From NCBI GenBank assembly GCA_034359265.1, contig CP136892.1, positions 88,466,001 through 88,530,000 on the forward strand: a stretch of 64,000 nucleotides of DNA, written 5' to 3'. The notes under the pieces were generated by a model that had not been told where the DNA came from, did no database searches, and saw nothing but the letters and a program-made list of their open reading frames with translations. The position numbers and the translations under genes were made by a program. The DNA is from Canna indica. Lineage: Eukaryota > Streptophyta > Magnoliopsida > Zingiberales > Cannaceae. Below are positions 45,282-57,700 of the stretch, piece after piece (positions within the stretch are counted from its first letter, which is position 1; each line of letters starts with the position of its first letter).

Positions 45282-45932
45282 AAGGTAATAACCAAGCAAA
45301 CAATATCATCATCCAATTTTATAGGATAATTTGAGCACTAACCTCAAAGGTCTACACCACTAGCTCAAAATACTTAAGAAAAGTTAATGGTGGTAGCACC
45401 ACCGAGCCTTATTATTCAAGGCAAGTTGCTATGATCTCCCAATGTGGGACTAAATTGGGATGTAAAGTTTCCCCCACTTTATGCTTTAAATCCTCATGAA
45501 AACCGAAGTCAAAGTCTAATGCATAGCCTAGAACAAATTCCTAGTTAATGGCATATAAGGCGCATACCCAAGCAGCCCTTCCTAAATTTGTAAAAGTGCT
45601 AGCGACATTTTCATGTTCCATCCAATATTAATCTCAGAAAGTAGAAAAAAAAAACGGTAGACACAACTTGAAATTTTAAACCATGCACCACAAACCCATC
45701 AAAAATTTCAAGAAAAAATTATATAGAACAGAATAAAATCCTACAGAAAACATAATTGTTCACATATTTATTTCACATTGTTTTGAAAATCCAAATATTA
45801 ACATAAACCAAAGTGTGAAAAAACTACTGGTAATCTTTCTGTACATATTTACTTCTAAGATTTTTGGCTGATTATAAGCATTTGATGCCAGAAGTTGTTG
45901 CATATGTCATGAATTATAATTTAACTATTGCT
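45282..45932. repeat. Dispersed direct repeat, copy 1 (about 650 bp)
   Basis: It begins AGGTAATAACCAAGCAAACA and ends ATTATAATTTAACTATTG. It matches 47929-48590 in the same orientation with scattered substitutions, by eye above 90% identity. It contains CCCAATGTGGGACTAAATTGG, a kind of word I associate with plant retroelement-type repeats. No terminal repeats or coding capacity could be defined. Confidence 0.85.
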
Positions 45933-47928
45933 TGAGTCTGGAAATCAACAAAGGATCATAGTGACAATATCAGTAGCTTTGAAAGGTGAATCTATGGAGA
46001 ATTCTGTGCAGAATCAAGAAAATTTAGATCAGGTCAGGCTAAATTTTTTTATTAAGCTGTTGCTTTTGTATGAGAAAAATGTGTTTTGTAAGTTCTCCAC
46101 TGCTTTCAGGACTCAGATTTATGCTTGAGTTCAAATTCTTATAATGGTCCTGTAACGATCACAGATGATTTTGGGAATTCTTTTGTTGGGTATCTTACCT
46201 TCTATGTTGGGAATGCTTGGGAATTCTTTTGTTGAAACCTAAAGAGTCTTAACTAGGATGTTTTTTTTGCAACTGCTATGTACTGGATGACTGCTACAGT
46301 GAAACAACACCCAAGCTGCCCTTCCTAAATTTGTAAAAGTGCTAGTGGCATTTTCATGTACCATCCAATATTAATCTCAGAAAGTAAGAAAAGAAACAGT
46401 AGACACCACTTGAGATTTATGTTTTACTTCTACGCTTCTATTAACTAATAAAAAATATTGAGAATCAGCATTGGTTCTTTGTTCCCTCAAAAGAAAAAAA
46501 TCTGAGGTCATTAGATATCATCAATCTTATACTATGACTATTTAAGGAGAAGCCTAAGTAGTTATGAATTGCTCAAGCAAAACTGTAAGAGAAAACAAGC
46601 TGAAAGGCTATGTGAAAATATCCTCACTTGAGGATGGACATTAATTGAGTGACTACTTCACTGATAGGGCACGTATCCAGGAATTTGTCCACAGGCAAAA
46701 AGTTTAGTTGCTGGTCTTGCTGCAGAATTCATTGTGGTCGAGATTTCTTCCAATAGGGAAGGGGAAAACAAGGACATCTCTCCACCTATTTTATTGGTAG
46801 AAATTCTCCTTTGGAATTAGCTGTCCTATGACAAGTAGAGAGCTAAGGACAGAACAAGAGAGAAGAGAGAGAGAGAGAGAGATAGAGAGGAACGGAGAGG
46901 TCGGGAGACAGATTTGAGAAGATAAAAGCAGAACTCCTATAACAAGACAACTCATATTTATACAATGTTTTCTTTGTTTGAATTGTTCAGTCCTTAATCC
47001 CCACTAACCCATAATTCGAACAAGAATAAAGATCATTATCAGCACTAAGCTAGTGGTCGGACTTCCTTCTTACAATACTATACATTCCATGTTGCACCTT
47101 GACATGTTCAAAAGAGCACCTGTTTCATCCTTCTCCTGAAAATTTTTTGGGTCCATCGATTTGCTAATGTGGCATTGGACTCAGCTGCTTTAGAACTGGG
47201 CCAACTTGAGGACACATAACATTATCCCTATTATCTATTCTAGCAATGATTATATAGCACACCCAAAGCACAATTATAAGCCGGCTAACTCTTGATCCAG
47301 GAAAGAAAGAAAAAATAACTGAATATCTGGATAAAATGATGAGGTAATGATTTTAAAACTATAATGCTGATCCTTGTTCAAAAGTTAGTCGAATATAATT
47401 AATCTCTCTAACATAGGCTCAATCGTGTGAAAATAACTAATAAAATACAACAAAATTTCAATGTTGGATAAAAAATCACAATTTAATGCCCTACTAAGTA
47501 GGATGGATAGGGAGACAAATCAACTTGTACAAATCACCATAAAATAATGGGGTGATGATAACAAAAAATGATATTAGAGCAACCATTTCGTGGTATAACA
47601 TAAAATTTGAAGTAAGATTGCTAGCAAGTAGCAAACTAGCAATATCTAGAAGAGTACAAATAAGAATGCAAAATTTGTTCCACAATAAGTTTTTCCTAAT
47701 CCATAACAATATATTCGAGAACTAGCAACAGTTCATTCAGAACAACATAATTAAAATTGGTCATGAAGAATCAAAAGACCTTATTATAAAAATTTGGTAC
47801 ACCATATTGCTTTAAAGAAACATGATTCATATGAATCATGAAAGTATGACAATTAGAAGGATATACTGAGGTCCTACAAAAAAATTAAACTTCCAAACAA
47901 GGTTTAAAATCCTAATATGACCTAATAT
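45933..47928. other. Low-copy spacer with a partial third repeat copy
   Basis: A third, partial copy of the dispersed repeat lies at about 46311-46420 (CCTAAATTTGTAAAAGTGCTA and following), matching 45567-45680. A short GA-rich microsatellite lies at 46856-46890. An open stretch at 45928-46026 ends at a donor-like AGATCAG|GTCAGG. It could be an orphan exon, but it matches nothing I know. The rest shows no gene. Confidence 0.5.
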
Positions 47929-48590
47929 GCAAGGTAATGACCAAGCAAACAATATCAACATCCAATTTATATAGGATAATTTGCGCACTAACCTCATAGG
48001 TCTACACCACTAGCTCAAAATACTTAAGAAAAAGTTAATGGTGGTAGCACTACCGAGCCTTATTAATCAAGGCAAGTTGCTATAATCTCCCAATGTGGGA
48101 CTAAATTAGGATGTAAAATTTCCCCCATGTTATGCTTTAAATCCTCATGAAAACCGAAGTCAAAGTCTAATGCATAGCCTAGAACAAATTCATAGTTAGT
48201 GGCATATAAGGCGCATACCCAAGCACACATTCCTAAATTTTTAAAAGTGCTAGCAGCATTTTCATATACCATCCAATATTAATCTCATAAAGTAGGGAAA
48301 AAAATGGTAGACACCACTTGAGATTTTAAACCATGCACCACAAACCCATCAAAAATTTTAAGAAAAAATTATATAGAACATAATAAAATCCTACGGAAAA
48401 CATAATTGTTTACATATTTATTTCACATATTATTTTGAAAGAATCCAAATATTAAAATAAACCAAAGTGTGAAAAAACTACTGGTAATCTTTTTGTACAT
48501 ATTTACTTCTAAGATTTTTGGCTGATTATAAGCATTTGATGCCAAAAGTTGTTGCATATGTCGTGGATTATAATTTAACTATTGTTTGTC
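47929..48590. repeat. Dispersed direct repeat, copy 2 (about 660 bp)
   Basis: This is the partner of 45282-45932, 2.65 kb away. Breakpoints are sharp: homology starts at AAGGTAAT(A/G)ACCAAGCAAAC and stops after TTTAACTATTG. Sequence outside is unrelated. A minus-strand frame at 48063-48272 lies in it, but the copy 1 equivalent has no matching intact frame. Confidence 0.85.
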
Positions 48591-49078
48591 ATTAATAAAC
48601 TTCTGCAAAAATTACCAATGTGATAGACTGATATAGGATTTTGTCTTACATAATTTTTGAATGAGTTGATGAACGGAGATTAACCGTATTTTCTACAGAT
48701 TCCGCTTTACACAAAATTTGGATTATTTGAATTATTAGTGCTCCTCTTGTTTTAAAAATATTTTGATATTTTCTGTAGGAATTGTAAACTGTATTAAACT
48801 ATATTCTAATAAATTATATAAAAATATCCAATTAGTTTCAACGTGTTTCTAGTGTATTTTAAATGAGTTTGGGATTGTTATTGGTGGCTTCTCCGCTGCA
48901 CGTTGTGTAACTACAACGTCAAGGACCTAAACAGGAAGGGTAGTAGGATGAATTTAAAACAGGGCAGGACAAATATGCCGCTCATATCAGGTGGTACAAT
49001 CCAAAATTTCAAACCATAAATATAATCACAACCACAAACCAATTATCAGGGGTCACCTACACAGCTACATGGCTCTTT
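48591..49078. other. AT-rich spacer, no gene seen
   Basis: I see no exon, RNA gene or repeat in this interval. Confidence 0.5.
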
Positions 49079-49266
49079 TCACCAAGTCGAGTCGAGCTCA
49101 TCTGAGCCTAGCTAAGCCCAGCCAAGCCAAATAGAGGCTATCCAAGCCCAGCCAAGCTCCGCCTAGCCTAGCCTAGCCATGCTTGCAATATATCTGACAG
49201 AATTGAAAACGGCTTGGCTGGGCTTGGATGGGCTCGGCTAGGCTCGGCTTGGCTCGCCTAGACATA
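49079..49266. repeat. Orphan fragment of the array inside the island
   Basis: About 190 bp of array-type DNA: CGAGTCGAGCTC, then GCCCAGCCAAGCC pentamers, and a partial A core (CATGCTTGCAATATATCTGAC and AATTGAAAACGG). It then switches to GGCTTGGCTGGG on the other side. Even this short piece keeps the strand switch across the A core. It lacks the CTCACATCA edges and has AT-rich DNA on both sides. Confidence 0.88.
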
Positions 49267-49892
49267 ACAGTTTCTTAGCTATATAATATTATGATCCACA
49301 AAGCAAAACTGATCTTACAATTATCTTTAAGAAAATTTCTTTCAACCTAAGTAACACATGGCAATCACATAATACACCTAAAGCCCAACTACAATGTACC
49401 CATCAAAAAATTTTATTCAATGAAAACTTCATCTATGATCCTCCAATTAAATAATATATGTAAGAGGACTAAATAATAGATCTAAGATATTAAAAACTCC
49501 AAACCAAGAAATGGATATAAAAATCAAAAACATGGATAGGAACAACTGAACAAAGTTGACCGTAGGAAGAATCCAAGTAGATAAATGAATCCAAATGTGT
49601 GTTGATCGATTCTCGTATATTTTTTCTCTAAAAGACATTCTAACACTTAACGGACTCATTTGGTGTATCATATTCTAATTAATAAACTTAATTAGAAAAA
49701 CTTATTCAGCAAGGAAACACTATCCATTAGGATGATAAATATATTTTTCATAAAAGGCCAATTTAAAAGAGAAACAGAATAAAAAAGAAACAATGCAACT
49801 AAGACATAAATCAGTAAGTAGACTAAATTTGGCAAGCTTTCATGAAAGCTATCACCTAAAAAGCATGCATCACATTTTTGAGAAAAAGATAC
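49267..49892. other. AT-rich spacer, no gene seen
   Basis: This may be intron or flank of the candidate minus-strand gene to the right. No supported exon was found. The 74-residue minus frame at 49447-49671 is AT-rich and unsupported. Confidence 0.45.
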
Positions 49893-50042
49893 CTCTAATA
49901 TAACCCACTTGTGGTTGGTTCCATGCAGTTTGTTCTCTTAAAACCTGCAGGAGTTCATTGGTGGTTGAAGCCTTCTTGTCTCCACCACCACTGTTATGAT
50001 CTCTCAAGGACATGAAAGCAGAAGCCCTGGCTTTCACTTCAC
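49893..50042 (-). CDS. Candidate internal exon of an unrecognised gene
   Basis: A 150-bp minus-strand segment is bounded by an acceptor (CTCTAG|GTGAAG) and a donor (TTAGAG|GTATCT). It is open in one frame with protein-like composition: EVKARASAFMSLRDH, then a GGGDKK stretch, then ELLQVLREQTAW and NQPQVGY. Both ends are in phase 1, so it could be spliced in or out without a shift. I do not recognise the family. It may belong with the exon at 50939-51084, but their phases do not join directly, so at least one exon would lie between. A chance open frame is possible. Confidence 0.4.
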
Positions 50043-50938
50043 CTAGAGGAATGATTCAAAAAATAAAATGAAACAGTATTGTGCATGTCAACCGACAATT
50101 GTCCAGGAAACATTTTGATAAGAGACTCTAACATCACTTCACCAATTTTTACAGCAACTTATTTAGATTAACTCTAATAATAAGAGACTTGGGTGCCATG
50201 GACATCCACTACAAAAAGATTCCTTCAAGACAACACTAAAAATGAAACAATTGTTAAATAAACATTCTAAGACTCTTAAGTATTACAGGAAATGAACAAT
50301 TATAAAAACACATGATTCATTCAACATCACTTAGTTAGAAAATGAATCTCAAACATGATTAAAAAAAGACTCCATATCAAAATCAAAGGATGTCCATGCA
50401 ATTTTTAGCTCTGCTGACTCAGTATACCAGCTGGCAATAAGCCACAATGATATATGATCAATGTATCATGTTGATACTTCAGAGAAATTTAGACATTGCA
50501 TAACAATAAGCCAATGAAAAGCGCGTTAAGGTGAGGTAACCCATATACCAACTTAACCATATTCATGGAACAAATAGACATACTTGAGATAGCCAACTTC
50601 TGAATGATGTTCTTTTTCATTTCTTTCACCTAATTTCCTTTGGAGTCCTAAAGTTTAATTTAGTTGGATAAATTATAATGCTAGTAATACTTTGCTAATC
50701 TGTATCTTTTTCCACTCTTTTCAGACAAATAACTTGCCAAAGTACTCTAGTTAGCTTAAGCAGTATCTAGAGAAGCCAGACAACCAGTAGAGGTCACCTC
50801 AACTAAACACAAGACTATCCATGCTATTCAACAAGACAAACTCAAACAAGGGGCGAAAGAAAAAAATGCAAGATACATTGAACTTGATACTAATCAGTAA
50901 ATGTGAAGGACAGTAAAAAAAATCAGCAGGTACTTACA
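50043..50938. other. AT-rich, probably intronic DNA
   Basis: This lies between the two candidate minus-strand exons. A short open stretch on the minus strand around 50340-50440 (WYTESAELKIAW) may be a further exon but ends in a stop without a clear donor. Nothing else was recognised. Confidence 0.4.
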
Positions 50939-51084
50939 CTATGAGTGGAACTGTTCTTCTCCGATGCCAAATTGCCCGGTTGATAGTTGTCCACCGGACC
51001 ATCACTTATCCTATTCTTCGAATTCATAGCGAACACCTTTTCCTCTTTAGAGCTCTCCGACGTCTCTTCCTTTACCCTAGTAGT
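50939..51084 (-). CDS. Candidate exon cut by the right-hand array
   Basis: The minus-strand frame reads RVKEETSESSKEEKVF, then AMNSKNRISDGPVDNYQPGN and EKNSSTHS, and ends at a strong donor (AGT|GTAAGTACC) in phase 0. Upstream, on the minus strand, the frame runs straight into pentamer array at about 51085. Either the true 5' part was replaced by the array, or translation starts at the internal ATG of the MNSKNR stretch. Composition is polar and low in hydrophobics, suggesting a disordered region. The family is unknown. Confidence 0.42.
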
Positions 51085-51797
51085 GCCAAGCCGAGTAGTG
51101 CCAAGCCAACCTCACATCAAGCTTGGCTAGGCTTGGGTATCCAAGCCGAGACTGGCCTAGCCAAATCAATCTATGCTTGCAAAAAATTTGAAAGAAATTA
51201 AAACGGAATTCAATTGAGTTCGAAAAAAATTCTACGCATGATGTGAGGTTGGCTAAGATAGGCTTGGCTTGACTTGGCTTGACACGGCTCAGTTTGGCTC
51301 AGCTTTGCTGGGCTTGGCTCCGCTTGGCTAGGCTTGGCTTGACTAGGCTTGGCTTGGCTTAGCTTGCCTTGGCTTGGCTTGGCTTTGCTTGGCTTGGCTT
51401 GGCTTGACTTGGCTTGGCTTGGCTTGGCTTGGCTTAGCTTGGCTGGGCTTGGCTTGGCTCGGATTGGCTGGGCTTGGCTCGACTCGGATCGGCTCGGCTC
51501 TGCTAGGCTAGGCTCAGGTCAGCTCAGTTTGGCTTGTCTCAGCTAGGATAAGCAGTTGGTTAGGTTAGGCGCGAACGACTCGGCTTGGCTAGTCTCGATT
51601 AGACTTGGCCCGTCTTAGCTTGGCTGAACTGAGCTTGGCTCGGTTTGGCACACTTAGCTCAGCTCGAACCGGCTCGGACTTGATTAAGCTCAACTTCGCT
51701 CGTCTCGGCTCGGCTTAGCCTATCTATTTGTTAAGCTACGCCGAGTCGTTCACGCCTAACCGAGCCAACTGCCTATCCTAGCCGAGATGAGCAAAGC
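51085..51797. repeat. Pentamer array between island and right arm
   Basis: This array segment has no counterpart at the inner end of the left arm. It holds A module 51111-51247 (-), pentamers at 51340-51440, and the left part of a C module (B end from about 51499, core near 51720). The palindrome begins partway into the right end of this C module. Confidence 0.85.
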
Positions 51798-54700
51798 TGA
51801 AGTGACACGGCTCGGCTTGGCTCAACTTGGCTTGACTTGGCTTGACTTGGCTTGGCTTGGCTTAGCTTGGCATAGTTTGGCTTAGCTTGGCTTGGCTTGG
51901 CTTGGCTTGGCTTGGCTTGGCTTGGCTTGGCTTGGCTTGGCTTGGCGCGGGTTGGCTGGGCTTAGCAAGGGTCAACTTGGCTCGACTCGGCTCTGCTAGG
52001 CTTGGTTCAGGTTAGCTCTGTTTGGCTCGTCTGAGCCGTGCCAAGCCAAGCTCACATCAAGCTTAGCTAGGCTTGGCTATCCATGCCGAGACGGGCCTAG
52101 CCAAGCCAATCCATGCTTGCAAAAAATCTAACAGAAATGAAAACGGAATTCAAGTGAGTTCGAAAAAAATTCTACGCATTATGTGAGGTTGGCTAGGATA
52201 GGCTTGGCTTGACTTGGCTTGACACGGCTGGGCTTGGCTTGACTTGCCTTGGCTTGGCTTGGCTTGGTTGAGCTTGGCTTGGCTTGGCTTGGTTTGGCTT
52301 GGCTTGGCTCGGCTTAGCAAGGCTCAACTTGGCTCGGCTCTGCTAGGCTAGGCTCAGGTCAGGTCAGTTTGGCTCGTCTCAGCCAGGATAAGCAGTTGGT
52401 TAGGTTAGGCGCGAACGGCTCGGCTTGGCTAGGCTCGACTAGACTCGGCCCGTCTTAGCTTGGCTGAACTGAGCTTGGTTCGGTTTGGCACACTTAGCTC
52501 AGCTCGAACCGGCTCAGACTTGATTAAGCGCAACTTCGTTCGTCTCGGCTCGGTTTAGCCTATCTATTTGTTAAGCTACGCCGAGTAGTTCACGCCTAAC
52601 CGAGCCAACTGCCAATCCTAGCCGAGATGAGCAAAGCTGAAGTGACTTGAGCCTAGCCTTGCAGAGCTGAGCCGAGTCGAGCCTAGTTGAGCCTAGCGAA
52701 GCCCAGCCAAGCCAAGCCAAGCCAAGCCAAGCCAAGCCAAGCCAAGCCAAGACAAGACAAGCCAAGAAAAGCCAAGCCTAGCCAAGCCAAGACAAGATAA
52801 GCCAAGACCAGCCAAGCCAAGCTGAGCCAAGCCCAGCCCAGCCAAGCCAAGCCAAGCCCAGCCAAGCCAAGCCAAGCTAGGCCAAGCCCAGCCAAGCCAA
52901 GCCGAGATGAGCCAAGCCGAGCCGTGCCAAGCCAAGCTCACATCAACATTGGCTAGGCTTGGCTATTCAAGCCGAGACTGGCCTAGCCAAGCCAATCAAT
53001 TCTTGCAAAAAAATCTGACAGAAATGAAAACGGAATTCAATTGAGTTCGAAAAAAATTCTACGCATGATCTAAGGTTGGCTAGGATAGTCTTGGCTTGAC
53101 TTGGCTTGAGACGGCTCGGCTTGGCTGGGCTGGGCTTGGCTTGGCTTGGCTTGGCTTAGCTTGGCTTGGCTTGGCTTGGCTTGGCTTGGCTTGGCTTGGC
53201 TGGGCTTAGCAAGGCTCAACTTGGCTCGACTCGGCTCGGCTCGGCTCTGCTAGGCTAGGCTCAGGTCAGCTCAGTTTGGTTCGTCTCAGCTAGGATAAGT
53301 AGTTGGTTAGGGTTGGCGCGAACGGCTCGGCTTGGCTCGGCTTCGCTAGGCTCGACTAGACTCGGCCCGTCTTAGCTTGTCTGAACTGAGCTTGGCTCGG
53401 TATGGCACACTTAGCTCAACTCGAACCGGCTCGGACTTGATTATGGTCAACTTCGCTTGTCTCAGCTCGGCTTAGCCTATCTATTTGTTAAGTTACGCCG
53501 AGTTGTTCACGCCTAACCGAGCCAACTGCATATCCTAGCCGAGATGAGCAAAGGTGAAGTGACTTGAGCCTTGCCTTGCAGAGTCGAGCCGAGTCAAGCC
53601 TAGCGAAGCCCAGCCATGCCAAGCCAAGCCAAGCCAACCTGAGCCAAGCCCAACCAAGCCAAGCCAAGATGAGCCAAGCCGAGCCGTGCCAAGCCAAGCT
53701 CACATCAAGCTTGGCTAGGCTTGGCTATCCAAGCCGAGACTGGCCTAGCCAAGCCAATCCATTCTTGCAAAAAATCTGACAGAAATGAAAACGGAATTCA
53801 ATTGAGTTCGAAAAAAATTCTATGCATGATCTAAGGTTGGCTAGGATAGTCTTGGTTTGACTTGGCTTGAGACGGCTCGGCTTGGCTGGGCTGGGCTTGG
53901 CTTGGCTTGGCTTGGCTTAGCTTGGCTTGGCTTGGCTGGGCTTAGCAAGGCTCAACTTGGCTCGACTCGGCTCGACTCGGCTCTGCTAGGCTAGGCTCAG
54001 GTCAGCTCAGTTTGGTTCGTCTCAGCTAGGATAAGTAGTTGGTTAGGGTAGGCACGAACGGCTCGGCTTGGCTAGGCTCGACTAGACTCGGCCCGTCTTA
54101 GCTTGTCCGAACAGAGCTTGGCTCGGTATGGCACACTTAGCTCAACTTGAACCAGCTCGGACTTGATTATGGTCAACTTCGCTTGTCTCGGCTCGGCTTA
54201 GCCTATCTATTTGTTAAGCTACGCCGAGTCGTTCATGCCTAACCGAGCCAACTGCATATCCTAGCCGAGATGAGCAAAGGTGAAGTGACTTGAGCCTTGC
54301 CTTGCAGAGTCGAGCCGAGTCAAGCCTAGCGAAGCCCAGCCATGCCAAGCCAAGCCAAGCCAACCTGAGCCAAGCCCAACCAAGCCAAGCCAAGATGAGC
54401 CAAGCCGAGCCGTGCCAAGCCAAGCTCACATCAAGCTTGGCTAGGCTTGGCTATCCAAGCCGAGACTGGCCTAGCCAAGCCAATCCATGCTTGCAAAAAA
54501 TCTGACAGAAATGAAAACGCAATTCTATTGAGTTCGAAAAAAATTCTACGCAAGATGTGAGGTTGGCAAGGATAGGCTTGGCTTGACACGGCTCGTCTTG
54601 GCTCAGCTTGGCTGGGCTTGGCTTGGCTTGGCTAGTCTTGGCTTGGCTTGGCTTTGATTGGCTTGGCTTGGCTTGACTCGGCTTGGCTGGGCTTAGCAAG

Positions 54701-57700
54701 GCTCAACTTGGCTCGACTCGGCTCGGCTCGGCTCTGCTAGGCTAGGCTCAGGTCAGGTTAGTTTGGCTCGTCTCAGCTAGGATAAGCAGTTGGTTAGGTT
54801 AGGCACGAACGGCTCGGCTTGGCTAGGCTCGACTAGACTCGGCCCGTCTTAGCTTGGCTGAACTAAGCTTGGCTCGGTTTGGCACACTTAGGTCAACTCG
54901 AACCGGCTTGGACTTGATGAAGCTCAACTTCGCTCGTCTCGGCTCGGCTTAGCCTATCTATTTGTTAAGCTACGCCGAGTCGTTCACGCCTAACCGAGCC
55001 AACTGCCTATCCTAGCCGATATGAGCAAAGCTGAAGTGACTTGAGCCTAGCCTTGCAGAGTCGAGCAGAGTCGAGCCTATTTGAGCCTAGCCAAGCCAAG
55101 CCGAGCTAAGCCAAGCCAAGAAAAGCCAAGCCAAGCCAAGCCAAGCAAAGCAAAGCCAAGCTAATCCAAGCTAAGCCAAGCCCAGCCAAGCTCACATCAT
55201 GCGTAGAATTTTTTTCGAACTCTATTGAACTCCGTTTTCAGTTCTGACAGATTTTTTGCAAGCATGGCTTGGCTTGGCTAGGCTAGTCTCGGCTTGGATA
55301 GCCAAGCCTAGCCAAGCTTGATGTGAGCTTGGCTTGGCACGGCTCGGCTTGGCTTATCTCGTCTTGTCTTGGCTTTGCTTGGCTCGGCTCGGCTTGGCTC
55401 AGCTTGGCTTGGCTTGGCTGGGCTTGGCTTAGATTGGCTTAGCTTGGCTTGGCTTGGCTCGGCTCGGCTCGTCACGGTTCGGCTTGGCTTGGCTGAACCG
55501 AGCTAGGCTCGGTTGAGCTCGGCTAGGATAGGTTTGGCTTGGCTGGGCTTGGCTTGACTTGGCTTGACACGGCTGGGTTTGGGTCAGCTTGGCTGAGCTT
55601 GGCTGAGCTTGGCTTGGCTTGGCTTGGCTTGGCTTGGCTTGGCTTGACTTGGCTTGGTTCAGCTTGGCTGGGCTTAGAAGGCTCGACTTGGCTCGACTTG
55701 GCTTGGCTCTGCTAGGCTAGGCTCAGGTCAGCTCAGTTTGGCTCGTCTCAGCTAGGATAAACAATTGGTTCGGTTAGGCGCGACAGGCTCGGCTTGGCTA
55801 GGCTCGACTAGACTCGGGTCGTCTTAGCTTGGCTGAACTGAGCTTGGCTCAGTTTGGCACACTTAGCTCATCTCGAACTGGCTCGGACTCGATTAAGCTC
55901 TACTCCGCTCATCTCGGCTCGGTTTACCCAATCTATTTGTTAAGCTACGCCGAGTCGTTCATGCCTAACCGAGGCTTGACTTAGCTAGGCTTGGCTTTGC
56001 TTGGCTTTGCTTGGCTGGGCTTGGCTCGGCTTGGATTGGCTCGGCTCGGCTCGGCTCGGCTCGGCTTGGCTTGGCTCGCCTCGGTTGGGTTTGGCTCGCC
56101 TCGGCTTGGCTCGGCTTGGTTTGGCTCGGCTCGACTTGGCTTGGCTCGGCTCGGCTTGGCTGGGCTTAGTTAGGCTCAATTAGGCTCGACTCGACTCGGC
56201 TCGGCTCAGCTCGGCTCTGCAAGGCTAGACTCAGGTCAATTCTACTTGACTCGTCTCGGCTGGGATAGATAGTTGGCTCGGTTAGGCGTGAACGACTTGG
56301 CGTAGAACCGGGTGAAATTGAGCCTAACCGAGTCCGAGCCGGTTCGAGCAGAACTACATGTGCCAAACCGAGTCAAGCTCAGTTCAGCCAAGGCAAGCCC
56401 AGCCAAGCCAAGCCAAGCCAAGCCTAGGCAAGCCCAGTCTAGCCAAGACTAACCAAGCCAAACTCACATCATGCATAGAATTTTTTTCGAACTCATTTGA
56501 ACTCCGTTTTCAGTTCTATCAGATTCTTTGTTGGGCAAGCTTAGCCTATCCAAGCCCAGCCAACCCAAGCCAAGCCACCCTCACATCAAACTTGGCTGGG
56601 CTTGGCTGGGCTAAACTAGGCTCGACTCGGCTCAGCTCTGCTAGGCTAGGCTCAGGTCACTTTAGCTTGGTTCGTCTATGCTACGATAGGCAGTTGGCTC
56701 GGTTAAGCATGAACGACTCGGCGAGCCGAGTCGAGCCTAGTTGAGCCTAGCGAAGCCCAGCCAAACCGAGCTAAGCCAAGCCGAGCCAAGCAAATCCAAT
56801 CCAAGCCAAGCCAAGCCAAGCCAAGCCAAGACAAGCCAAGCCAAGCCAAGCCAAGCCAAGCCATGCCAAGCTAAGCCGAGCAGAGCCAAGCCGAGCCGAG
56901 CCAAGCCGAGCCGAGCCGAGCCGAGCCAAGCCAAGCCAAGCAAAGCCAGCCAGCCAAGCCAAGCCAAGCCAAGCCAAGCCAAGCTGAGCCAAGCCGAGCT
57001 GAGCCGAGCTGAGCCGAGTCGAGCCAAGCCCAACCAAGCCAAGCTGAGATGAGACAAGACGAGCCGTGCCAAGCCAAGCTCACATCAAGCTTGTCTAGGC
57101 TTGGCTATCCAAGCTGAGACTAGCCAAGCCAAGCCAAGCCATTCTTGCAAAAAATCTGACACAACTGAAAATGTAGTTCAATTGAGTTCGAAAAAAATTC
57201 TACGCATGATGTGAGGTTGCTTAGGATAGGTTTGGCTTGGCTGGGTTTGGCTTGACTTGGCTGGACACGGCTTGGCTTGGCTTGGCTTGACTTGGCTTAA
57301 CTTGGCTTAGCTTGGCTTGGCTTGGCTTGGCTTAGCAAGACTCAACTTGGCTTGACTTGGCTCGGCTCGGCTCGGCTAGGCTAGGCTCAGGTCAGCTCAA
57401 TTTGGCTCGTCTCAGCTAGGATAAGCAGTTGGTTAGGTTAGGCGGCTCGGCTTGGCTAGGCTCGACTAGACTCGGGCCGTCTTAGCTTGGCTGAAGTGAG
57501 CTTGGTTCGGTTTGGCACACTTAGCTCAGCTCGAACCGGCTCGGACTTGATTAAGCTCAACTTCGCTCATCTCGGATCGGCTTAGCCTATCTATTTGTTA
57601 AGCTACACCGACTCGTTCACGCCTAACCGAGACAACTGCCTATCCTAGCCGAGATGAGCAAAGCTGAAGTGACTTGAACCTAGCCTTGCAGAGCCGAGCC

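Noticed and set aside
45928..46128. Possible exon ending AGATCAG|GTCAGG
   Set aside because: It begins at the breakpoint of the dispersed repeat, has no recognisable protein match, and the acceptor is weak. It is only mentioned under the spacer entry.
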